DNA from: Chloranthus sessilifolius
Lineage: Eukaryota; Streptophyta; Magnoliopsida; Chloranthales; Chloranthaceae
NCBI GenBank assembly: GCA_021018995.1
Contig: CM037590.1
Location: 104,533,097-104,597,096 of the forward strand
Direction of reading: 5' to 3'
DNA length: 64,000 nt
The position numbers and the translations under genes were made by a program. The notes beneath the pieces are model-generated. The model saw only the letters and a program-made list of their open reading frames with translations, did not search any database and had not been told where the DNA came from. The first letter of the stretch is position 1. Each line of letters starts with the position of its first letter. Positions 47,052-56,727 of this stretch are shown one piece after another.

Positions 47052-47990
47052 ATAATGGTCTTGAGATTTTTGAAAAATCTTTAATAAATCGGCGGTAGAA
47101 GCCGACATGACCAAGAAAAGATCGAATCTGTCGTACTAAAGTTGGTGATGGTATATTCGCTATTACATCATTCTTAACTTTGTCAACTTCTATCCCCCTT
47201 TTTGAGACAATATGCCCTAGGACTATGCCTTCTTGATCCATGAAATAGCTCTTCTCCCAACTTAGCACTAAGTTGGTTTCTTCACATCTTTCTAAGACAA
47301 GTGCAAGATGATCAAGACAAGAATTGAAAGTTCGGCCAAACACCAAAAAGTCGTCTATGAACACTTCAAAAAACTTATCTATCATATCAAAAAAGATTGT
47401 CATCATGCATCTTTGGAATGTTACAGGAACGTTACATAACCTAAAGGGCATGCGATAATAAGCAAACGTCCCAAAAGGACATGTGAAAGTAGTATTTTCT
47501 TGATCTTCTGGGTAGATCGAAACTTGGTTGTACCCTGAATATCCATCTAGAAAGCAAAAACATTCCTAGCCCGCAAATTTTTCAAAAAATTGATTAATGA
47601 AAGGTAACGGAAAATGATCCTTGCGACTCATTGAATTTAGCTTCCGGAAGTTATGCATAGACGCCACCCTATGGTTTCGTGCAAGGATCAAAATATCGGC
47701 AAAAATTTTGATTTCGGACATGACCGAAATCGAAAATTTGGACCGAAATTTCGGCCGATAATTTGATCGAAAATATGAATCCGATACAAATTTGGACCGA
47801 AATTTCGATCATTTCGACTGAAATTTTGATCCTTGGTTTCGCGTAATGGTAACAACTCACCGGTCGTATTTTCTTTTACAGTAATCTCAAATTTCTTTGG
47901 GACTACTTGAATGGGACTTACCTACTCACTATCGAAAATCAGGTAAATAATACCTGTCTAGTAGTTTTACGATTTCCTTTTGAACAACTT
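47052..47990 (-). pseudogene. Reverse transcriptase of element E (interrupted by MITE and by element C)
   Basis: Frame 47451-47052 holds MPFRLCNVPVTFQRCMMTIF, the catalytic box FIDDFLVFG and HVGFYRRFIKDFSKISRPL, where element C begins. Upstream at 47640-47460, over stops, are FINQFFEKFAG-like and DGYSGYNQ-like remains. At 47673-47843 the conserved RET-GWR region is split by a 154-bp MITE. The homologous stretch in element A is about 6614-7000. Clear Athila RT, inactive. Confidence 0.9.
47682..47835. mobile_element. 154-bp MITE inserted in RT of element E
   Basis: Perfect 13-bp terminal inverted repeats (CAAGGATCAAAAT at 47682-47694; its complement at 47823-47835) are flanked by an 8-bp target duplication, GTTTCGTG on the left (47674-47681) and GTTTCGCG on the right (47836-47843), one base different. 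Inside, GGACCGAAATTTCG occurs twice. An 8-bp duplication suggests the hAT superfamily. No coding capacity. Confidence 0.85.
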
Positions 47991-48528
47991 CCCTCATATT
48001 TGGATTTATCCGTCGTTGCCTTTCTCGTGAAGTTTTGGTATTGTCCTCTAAATGTATACGATGCATACATATAGAGGGGTCAAGCCCCTTAAGGTCAGCG
48101 ACAATCCATCCTATTGCACGCTTATATTTAATAAGTGTGGCCAATAACCTACTCTCTTGTTCCTTATTAAGAGTGGATGAAATAATTATAGAGAGAGTTT
48201 CGTCAGGCTCAAGAAAAGTGTACTTAAGGGTATCGAGAAGTAGTTTCAAATCTAAGGATGGTGCTTTTTGGATAGATGGTTGTAATGGTTCATTGGAAAT
48301 AACGGGTAGAGGTTTTATCCATAGTTTCCAAGTCTTGCATTTGAGTTCACAGATAGAAGTATCCATCTGATAAATCGCCACCTTTAATTGGTGATCAAGC
48401 TCCTCCAAGTTTGTGTACCATAATACATTTTGAAACACATTCTTTGATAAGATTAAAGGTAATGCTTCCTCTACTAATTCTTCAATTTCATCTATGCTGA
48501 AGCATTCCTCGTCATCTATTGAATCCAT
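47929..48528 (-). pseudogene. Pre-RT linker of element E pol
   Basis: Open 199-residue frame on the - strand beginning MDSIDDEECFSIDEIEELVE and containing ETLSIIISSTLNKEQESRLL, KGLDPSICMHRIHLED and the Athila motif RRINPNM near its end. It is closely parallel to 7562-6885 in element A, although sequence identity is moderate, so A and E are different Athila families. Confidence 0.85.
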
Positions 48529-48540
48529 TTGATTGGCCGC

Positions 48541-49206
48541 GGTGAAGACATTTAATTGGATTCACATATCTCCAAACGAAACTTTCATTACCCCAATTTT
48601 ACAATTTGTACACGTATTGGCCGTGACCAAGAATGGTCTTTCGAGTATAACAAGAATTTGTGGTGGAGACTTCGAACTCGGTTCCATATCTAGCACCAGG
48701 AAATCGATAGGGAAAACAAATTTGTCGACCCCAATCATGACGTCTTCAATAATTCCTACAAGTCTTCTTTCTAATCTATCGGCTAACTGAAGAGTCACCG
48801 CAGTAGACCTCATATCTCCTAGTCCCAACTTTTCGTAAATAGAGTATGGTAGCATATTTACGCTGGCTCCTAGATCTAAAAGTGCTTTATTTATTGTATG
48901 GTTAATGATACATGGAATTGTGGGCACTCTAGGATCCTTAAGCTTTGGTAGAGTTCTAAGTTGCAAGACAGAACTTACTTGCTCCGTCAAGAAAACTTTT
49001 TGCGAGACATTGTTTCACCGTTCTTGTTTGTGCAGACACATCTCTTTTAGGAATTGTGCATAGGCTGGGACTTGTTTAATTGCCTCTAAGAGGGGCAAGT
49101 TGATCTTTACTTCCTTGAAGATCTCAGTGATTTCTTCTAATTTTTTTAGATTTTTGTCAAAAGGTGAGGGTACACCAAAAGCATTTGGAAACAATAACTT
49201 TGGCAC
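48541..49206 (-). pseudogene. Protease region of element E
   Basis: Frame 48990-48562 contains INKALLDLGASVNMLPYSIY with the active-site Asp in DLGAS, then IGVDKFVFPIDFLVLDME and PFLVTANTCTN. Frame 49206-49015 upstream (PKLLFPNAFGVPSPFDKN, FKEVKINLPLLEAIKQVPAY) is the conserved segment between gag and protease. The protease domain itself looks uninterrupted; a stop or frameshift separates it from the upstream frame. Confidence 0.85.
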
Positions 49207-49900
49207 ATAGGGTACCTCAGCTACAGGTTTAGGTGTACTCTCCTCTTTGTTTTCTATTTTTTTATGTTTTTCATTTTCTAATTTTTTTTGTTTTTCTTGT
49301 GGGGGGTCGCTTTTTTAGCTTCATTCCCTTTTTCTATGGTCGCAGGGATAACTACTAGGGTAGGCATCTCTACTTTATTATCAATAATCCTGCCACTGCT
49401 TAGATTTTGAACAGTGGGAATTAATGTATGTGGGCTCGCTTGGTTACACTCTCTTTCCTCTCACTGTGAGGCTAGTTGCCCGATTTGAGTTTCTAAATTT
49501 GTAATGTATTGAGTACAAGAGTGCAAATTTTGAGAGATTTGAGACAACTGGGTTAATTCCCTAGAGCGATAGTGTGCATGATGTTGTAAATCTTGAAGGA
49601 TTTTTATTATAGTAGCACCATCGTTTCCGTTTTGTGGATATGGCTGTTGCACAAAGGATTGGTATGTGTTGTACGACTATTGAGAATTCAGAGAATGTTG
49701 GGGGTATGTATAAGAAAATGCTTATTGATTTACCCTTAGGAAGCCAGAAGGATTGTAAGGATTCTCAATACTACGCCACTAAGAGAGGGGTAAATGTCTG
49801 CTCTGTCTTCAAGATGGTTGGATACCATGGAGTAGTTTGGAATTCCATTGAGTAAGTCATGTTGAGATTCGGCCAAGATATGTCGTCACGACCTTGCATC
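49207..49900 (-). pseudogene. Remnant gag of element E
   Basis: Only the C-terminal part is readable: 49652-49461 (TQYITNLETQIGQLASQ, compare the tails of gag in A and B) and, over stops, up to about 49860. The capsid core and zinc knuckle seen in A and B (over 1 kb) are absent between here and the primer site at 50140. An internal deletion is the simplest reading. Confidence 0.65.
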
Positions 49901-50139
49901 TCAAACACTATATACTGTAAATATTATATATATTATTTTTTTATTTTTTTTCAAAAGTAGGGAGAGAGACAAATCTGATCCTCTAGTTTCTGTGGCCAGT
50001 AGAAATATTAAAACCTTTGATTCGCTGATCCGAGTAATCCTGCAAAAGCTTAAGAAATGATCAAAGAAAATTGAAAATATAAAGAAATATAAAAAGAGAA
50101 AGACAAATACAAGTTTTCTTAAATTAATATAATCACTTA

Positions 50140-50157
50140 TCCCCGGCAGCAGCGCCA
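50140..50157 (-). other. Primer binding site of element E
   Basis: TGGCGCTGCTGCCGGGGA on the - strand, tRNA-Asp type with two differences from the usual form, six bases from the LTR. Confidence 0.85.
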
Positions 50158-50163
50158 AAAACT

Positions 50164-51597
50164 TGATTGGTACTTTTTTTATGTATATATCTAATTAAGG
50201 CTTAACCTATTGCAAGTGCACAATGAAAATCATAGTACTAGCAAGGGATCTTTCCCATAGAGAGAGGTAAAATTATATTAACTTAATTTTTATGAAAACT
50301 TATACTTTTCTTTTAAGATCCTAAACTATTGGAGAAATATGAATAAAAGAATTTATTTTTAAACTAAATTTGCAGAAAATAAATCCTAGTCCTCCTTCAG
50401 ATTATGGTCGTCAATCACAATCTTCAGCTATCGGATATTTATAAAATTAAATAATACCATTACACTATATATTAAGTTTTCTAGCATTTGTCGTTAATCA
50501 ATATTAAAATCCTATCAATACAGATTTAATCTAATCAACAATCTCCTAAAATTTGGGCATTAATCAAATTCTAGAAAAGTGAAGATGGAAAATTAAAAAC
50601 CTTTACAATAATCTGCAAACCTCAATCTAGTCGTCAATTCAAATTAAAATCTGAAGATGTTTACAAAGAAGGAAATCTAAACTAAAAACAATAGAAAATC
50701 TAAACTATAAAGTAAAAAGTAGAACCATCCAAAGGGTTTATCTTTCAGCTTCTTCAGCCTTGGTTGTCAGGCAAGACCTTAGAGAACTGTGGACGATATT
50801 ACTTTATAAATCCTAAACTACTTTGATCGGGAGAAAATACAGACCTCAGTTGTCAATTGATACTATAAAATTCTTCAATGATTATTCCTATACCAAGCCC
50901 TCTTATTTATAGATCATAAGGGGTCGGTTTACAAAACTTCTAATTCTAATCAAAGAAATAAAACTATCTTCTAATTTTAATTTTATAGTTCCTTGCTTCC
51001 TTTAGTCGATGCACTTCTGGATTATTCCGCAGTACAGATCTTTTGGCGTCTATCTTCATTAATCTTCTCGGATCCGTGATAAACCAAAATTTTAATTCAA
51101 GAGTTCTTTTAATTCTATTCATGGTGGTGGAATCTTCATGTGATAAACAGCAATGATAGTCAGCATGAAAGCTTCATAATCATAATCGTAAATCATGATT
51201 ATCTTTTTTTCTTTTCTTTTTTTGGAAAATCGTAAATTATGATTTTCTATCTTTCATATCTTTCTCTCTAGACGATTCTCTAGATTAAGATTCATCGCTT
51301 TTCATTCTGTATCGCTTAGGCTTCTTGAACATCTTCTGGGGAATCATAAATTATGATTTCTCGTTTCTTTCTTTTGTAGCAGCGCTCAATCGTCTTTTCA
51401 CGATTTTCTAGTCTTCAGTATATAGCGAATCGTTTGTACTGCTCTTTTTGAGTTCATTATAACAAAGATTAACATTATAGCTCTCTTTTACTGATTTTCC
51501 TTAATATCTGCACATCGGTAACTTATTAGTATCAAATTAAGTCCTATCATCACTAAGTTAAGGGTGATAAAATAGTATATTATGTAACTGATCAACA
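50164..51597 (-). repeat. Element E 5' LTR
   Basis: This 1434-bp LTR starts TGATTGGTAC and ends GATCAACA. The TATA box on the - strand (CTATAAATAAGA) is at 50901-50912. Three copies of a 17-bp near-palindrome, AATC(A/G)TAAAT(T/C)ATGATT, lie upstream at 51184-51200, 51228-51244 and 51342-51358. The LTR end abuts element D coding sequence. Confidence 0.88.
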
Positions 51598-52782
51598 CCC
51601 AAGGAAGACATGCGAACCATCCAATGTTTAGCGGCAAACTATGTCATCTGTGGCGAGTACCTCTACAAGCGGTCATATAACAATATCCTACTCCGATGTC
51701 TAACTGAGAGCGAAGCTGCAAACATCATGAAAGAAATCCATGAGGGAGTATGCGGGGCCTATGTCAATGGACACATGCTCCCCAAGATGATCCTACGACA
51801 AGGGTATTTCTGGACTACCATGGAAACTAACTGTTGTAAGCATGTTCAGAAGTATTATAAATGCCAAGAACACTCCAGTCTGATACATGCTCCAGCCATA
51901 GATCTACACAGCATGACCACTCCCTAGCCATTTGCCACATGGGGCCTCGACGTAGTCGGAAAAGTCAACCCGAAAGCATCAAATGGGCATCCGTTTATCC
52001 TAGTCACCATCGAGTACTTCACAAAATGGGTAGAGGCAGCATCTTATGTGAGTATCACGGCCAGTCATGTCGTGAAGTTCATAAAGAACAATATTGTTTG
52101 TCGATTTGGTTTACCTAAGGACATCATCATGGACAACAACACTAACTTTATAAATAAATGCATCAGAGCCTTCTGCGAGCAATACAAAATCAAACATCAT
52201 CGCTCTTCACCATATCGATCGCAAACTAATGGCGCCGAAGAAGCTGCTAACAAGACAGTCGTCTGAATCCTTGAGAAGATTGTCATCACCTATTGAGATT
52301 GGAGTGAAATTTTATCGTTCACATTATGGGCCTATCAAATGTCGATCTGTACCGCTACATGGGCAACACCATTCTCCCTTGTGTATGGAACTGAGGTCAT
52401 ACTGCCAGTCGAGGTTGAAGTACCCTCACTCTGCATTCTCATCGAATCTAATCTGCCGAAAGCTGAAAGAGAGAAGTCTTGCTTTGACCGACTGAACCTG
52501 CTAGATGAGAAAAGGCTCCTAGCCTTGTGTCACGCCCAGGCCTATCATAGAAGGATCGCACGTGCTTACAACAAATGTGTTCACATCTGAGATTTAAAAG
52601 TGGGTGACACAGTACTCAAGAAGATCTTCCCTTCTCTTCACGCCAATCCAAGAGGGAAATTTAGGCCCAAATGGAAAGGACCTTACATCATTCGGGAGGT
52701 ACTCTCGGAATACACTATCCGTCTCGCCACCATGGAGGGAGAGCACTTTCCTGAGCCCATCAATGTTGAATACATACACTAA
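51598..52782 (+). pseudogene. Integrase of element D (four in-frame stops)
   Basis: Reads nearly throughout in one frame. The N-terminal zinc-binding region is KEIHEGVCGAYVNGHMLPK, then CCKHVQKYYKC; one His position is Tyr. The core has FATWGLDVVGKV (Asp), GLPKDIIMDNNTNFINK (Asp) and YRSQTNGAEEAANKTV (Glu). The C-terminal part is LKVGDTVLKKIF, PKWKGPYIIREVL and the typical end PINVEYIH. Stops fall before the core (about 51926), at about 52264, at about 52292 and at about 52588. It is the only pol part of D in the window; element E inserted just upstream of RTIQCLAANYVI. Confidence 0.92.
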
Positions 52783-53436
52783 TTCTACTCCTAGTCTCCC
52801 ACGGTAAGGTAAGTATTGATGAGATAGATACGTGACTGCTTAAGGATCCTTTAAAAAAGAGGCCATCATTTCAAAGCCAAGTAGCCAAAAAGTGTTCCTA
52901 AATAATCATATCCTTTACTATACCTGTTGACCTTTTCTTTCATAAACCCCTCCCCAGAAAAGAAGACGGAAAAAGTGTATATACCAAACAAAAAAAGGAG
53001 AAAAAGAGTTACCATCAAATCCCAAAAAATCAAAAAAATAAAATTCCAAAGAGAGATTGTCTGAAAAGAAAAAGAACAAAAAAAATTAGTATATATATAT
53101 AGAAAAGAAAAAGTGGGACACGTACAGTCAAAATCCCCAAGAAAGAAGTGTATTACGGCACCTGGAACCCAATCAAGAAAAATCTTCTTAACCCAAGAAT
53201 ACCTTTAAAATTCCTAACCTATCCCATGGCCATGATAGATCCAGAGAAAAAGCCCTCTTTAAGGTCTACGAGCAGTCACAGTATCCATTAAGTCAACACA
53301 AGCCAACCTGAGAGACGACAAAAGAACTCCATCCGGCCGGCTATGACGAAGTCGACACCAATGTGATGGCCTTTGAGAAAATAAAGAAAAGAAAAAGAAA
53401 AAATACAAGCTCAAATCAAAAAGGACGTGGCAAAAA

Positions 53437-53625
53437 CCCAAAAGGGTGCTACGGATAAAAAGAATGAGCTTGTGCGAACCAGGTGAAAACTTGAAACGGC
53501 GCCTGGGGTAATAATGCATACTCATTTACGTAGTGAAAACTTAAAAGGGTGCTATAAGTAAAAAAAAAAAGGGCAACAACGAGCACAACGAAAACCCATC
53601 TTGGGCGCTGTGAGTAAAAAAGGGT
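53437..53625 (+). repeat. Four copies of a GTGAAAAC...GGGCGCT motif
   Basis: Short repeats built as GTGAAAACYTNAAAGGGYGCT followed by ANGGGTAAAAA-like tails occur at about 53437, 53482, 53536 and 53589, 45-55 bp apart, in the 3' region of D after integrase. Function unknown. Confidence 0.6.
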
Positions 53626-53920
53626 TGAAAAGAAAAGAGAAAGTCATCGGTTACTCCTTCAGTTACATTTTCGAATTACCTGGTCGTTAATTGGGGCGCA
53701 CATGTTCACTCAAGTCAAGACCTGATCAGGTATACCTTTGGTCTGCATCGTCAAATGTATGACCCAAGGTAAGGAGAAAAGGTTGATTCAATCCAAAGGG
53801 ATGGATGTTCCAATTTGGTCAAAATGTTAAACCTCGCTCAGGTCCGACCGTATAAAATGAGTTCGACTATGCTCAAAATAAGACCCGTCGCTGCATCCTA
53901 AAGTTGAGGCATCAAACAAA

Positions 53921-54291
53921 AAGAGAGAGGAGGAGACCACACTTATAAAAGATAATAAATTTTCCTTTCCCATTTTCATGCCGGCATTGTGCACGCCACA
54001 CCTCAAAAAAGTTGATCGATGCGATGCCTGATTTCTCCCTTTATAAAAAGAAAGGAGAAGACCACACTTATAAAAGATAATAAATTTTCCTTTCCCATTT
54101 TCATGCCGGCACTGTGTGCACCACATCTCAAAAGGGTGATCGGCATGATAGCCGGTTTCTCCATTTTACAACAACAAAGAAAGACAATGACTGTGTAAGA
54201 TAATAGATTTCCTTTTCCATTTACATATTTGTACTGCACTTACACCACATCTTAAAAAAACAATCGGTGTGATGCCTTGCTTACCCTTTAT
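53921..54291. repeat. Three-copy tandem repeat, unit about 123 bp
   Basis: Two well-conserved units (about 53921-54044 and 54045-54169) share ACCACACTTATAAAAGATAA and CATTTTCATGCCGGCA. A third, diverged unit follows to about 54291. The frames at 53827-54239 on the - strand are products of this repeat. Confidence 0.8.
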
Positions 54292-54369
54292 AAAATTGAA
54301 AAGCAATAAAAATATGAAGAAAATATATATACTAAAAAATATCTAACCCCCCTCCTTGTGGTGTTTTGT

Positions 54370-56062
54370 AAAAAGGTATGTGCAGGTCTAGGTCAACGAC
54401 GCAACTCGCGCTTCAAAGCATGAGTCTCTGCACGTAAAGCGTCCTCTCGAACATTCTGATCTGCCATCCAACGACCATCAAGGCCCTTGTATCGCTTCTG
54501 AGAGGCATCAGTAGCACCAAGAGCATCATTTAAGGCACCTTTCAGATGAAGGACCTCACACTCTACAACACCAGTTCTTACTTCTGCAACATCTGCTCTA
54601 ACCTATTGTTTCTCTAAACACTCGTGCAGGACCCATTTCTCATCTACCTGCAGGTCAATCCGAACCAGAAGCGCCAACTCCATCCTCAGCCAAGGACCCT
54701 CTACACCACTACTCTCTGCCTGATCTAAGCAATGGATAGAAGGCTTCTCAGATAGCAGCCAAGCCTCATACTCTAGAAATGTCAAAAGAGAACCCCCTGG
54801 CTCCAAGCCGTACATGTCCGTCAACTGACGCATCTCCCAAAGAGTGGCTCTCCTATCTAAATCCTCAGAGGATCCCCTAGAAAAAATCAGTTCACACAAG
54901 GGAGGTCTCTCCGAGCAAGGCACCTGTTGGATATAACCAAACTGGCGCAGCACCCGGGATGGGAAATAATAGGTACTACCAGTCAAGCCAAGAAGGGTGA
55001 TACCCTCGTGATCTCTGGATCGAACTACCGGGAAGGTCCTATCAAGCCATGGAAGCCTCCACACTAGCTCAATCTCAGACAGCCAAAGTTTCAGCTCGCA
55101 TATATTCCCCTGTGGCAACTTATGGCATCGGTCCAAAAAGTAGCGGGCCTCTTCACCATGAACAACATAAAAGTGGAGCATGGGCCCCAAAATGGTAAGA
55201 TGCTCCCCAAGCCAAACCTAGAGCAGAGTAGGGCATCCTCGAAGGCACTAGACCTTGCCCAAGGCAAAGGCATCAAGACAGCGGTACAACTTCGCGAGTA
55301 CCAGATGCATCATGGAACGACCCTCTTCAAGCTCTGCCAGTATGTCGCAAAGAACGAGAGAAAAGCTCTCCCCCCAATACAAAAAAGGACCTTTAAGAGA
55401 AGGCAAAAAGCGTAAGCTTTCACATTATGGTTATTTTTGACTGAAAATTTTGGCAAGCTTTCATCACCAAAAAGTTCTCTCAAGAATTTCATCGAACACC
55501 TAGTGGGCCCACCGACAAAGCTTTTCTCATAATCAGCTTTCTTTAAGCCTAAAGCAGCGTGGATGGCTTTAGCATAACCCGGTTTTTGCACTACCCTTGC
55601 AAGGCCTCGATGCAGCTTCAAACCCGATAGATTGGTGAGCTCTTCAAGAGTGGGAGTCAGCTCACGAGTCCCAAAGCCGAAGACATGGGTTTCTACTTCC
55701 CAATGCGAAACCACCGCATAAATGAGATCCCAAAGCAGAGGAACTTCAAGAAAAGACGAGAGGCAGGCCAGCCCGAGTTGAGCGAAACCCGCAAGTTCGC
55801 TCTCGTTCAGGCTATTGAACCATTTCTTCAAAAAATTGGGCCCCACACCAAAAGAGGGAAGTGTAGAAATCCTAGATCCTCCAAGAGAGGCGAGGTCGGA
55901 AAGCTGGTCCATGGTCATACAAAGATGTTTAAAGAAATCACAAGTCGATGTAGGACAATGGACCCACCCTCGGGAAGGAGAAAAGAAAATGGGAGCAAAA
56001 ATCCAAAAACCCGACCAAAAATGATGAAAAAGAAATGCATTCTCGGGCTTTAAAGGCCCCAC
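54370..56062 (-). pseudogene. Second antisense gene of element D (possibly DUF7745-like)
   Basis: A 250-residue frame starts at 56062 and contains MDQLSDLASLGGSRI, LLWDLIYAVVSHWEVETHVF, RELTPTLEELTNLSGLKLHR and NNHNVKAYAFCLLLKVLFC. After a frameshift at about 55320 the next frame has MMHLVLAKLYRCLDAF and two CAG-to-TAG stops, then frame 55190-54603 with LWLSEIELVWRLPWLDR, RVLRQFGYIQQVPC and MRQLTDMYGLEPGG. A charged, coiled-coil-like tail continues to about 54400. The PTLEEL and RQFGYIQ landmarks are shared by plant transposon-carried proteins annotated as DUF7745 or plant mobile domain. I assign the broad group with moderate trust; biochemical function is unknown. Palindromes lie 18-183 bp upstream of the start. 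Confidence 0.65.
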
Positions 56063-56079
56063 ATTGCCCAGAAAGCACT

Positions 56080-56245
56080 TAGCATATTAATACACACGCT
56101 AGTTCAAAATCCTTTAGATTTTGCCTAGCATGTATATTACACACTCTAAGCCAAGGAATCCCCAAAAACTACCTAGCGTGTATAATATACACGCTAGGCC
56201 AAAAAATGCCCAAATTTGCCTACTGTGTATATTATACACGCTAGT
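56080..56245 (-). promoter_or_regulatory. Palindrome cluster upstream of the second antisense gene of D
   Basis: Four copies or variants of TAGCGTGTATA-A-TATACACGCTA lie at 56080-56102, about 56124-56150, 56172-56198 (perfect, 13-base arms around one base) and about 56221-56245. The same motif is in D's LTR (61817-61970) and near the start of the first antisense gene (59927-59955). The centre contains TATAATA, so it might also serve as a TATA-like element. Confidence 0.75.
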
Positions 56246-56727
56246 CTAGAAAAACAAAAAAAAAAAAAAGAGAGAAAGAAAAATAGTGAGATTTTTTATT
56301 TATTTGATATCGGTCTTCTGACCAGCCCACACGCACCTATTCTCTTTCTCAGTCAAGCACCCCAGATCATGAGCTGGGATACCAAAGTTCACCATCTAAC
56401 CTATCTACGTGGTTTTCTTTCAGGTACCAGCCGCATAACAAACATGCAGGGTTTAGCTATTCTAACCAAATACACGACCCAAGGGTCGTTGTCCCATTTG
56501 CCAAACTCAGGGCCTATCCTACAGATGATCAAGCATGCCACATCGAGAAGAGAGAGATAAAACAAATAAGAGAGGAAAGCAAGAACATTCATTCTAAAAA
56601 TAAATCATCCAAATATGATCAATCATTCATTACATTTACTTCCCCAAAATAAAAGGAAAATGTTCAAAAGTCTTAAATGTTCGTCAAAAAAAAAAAAAAA
56701 GGAAAAGAGAAGTGAGTTGCTCCTAAT
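56246..56727. other. Element D spacer between the two antisense genes
   Basis: No protein similarity seen. Contains poly-A tracts at about 56252-56263 and 56688-56700. Confidence 0.45.

Larger units (their letters stand above)
47052..51597 (-). mobile_element. Element E: 5' half of an Athila-type retrotransposon
   Basis: One LTR (50164-51597), primer site, a shortened gag, protease and most of RT are present on the - strand. The element is cut at 47051/47052 by element C; its RNase H, integrase and other LTR must lie left of the window. It is inserted in element D immediately upstream of the integrase coding region, at 51597/51598. Confidence 0.9.

Noticed and set aside
54003-54239. Cysteine-containing - strand frames
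   Set aside because: Generated by the 123-bp tandem repeat; the same peptide recurs with each unit.
55122-56053. Lysine/arginine-rich + strand frames (55122-55415, 55685-56053)
   Set aside because: They lie opposite the second antisense gene of D, whose - strand frames have recognisable landmarks.
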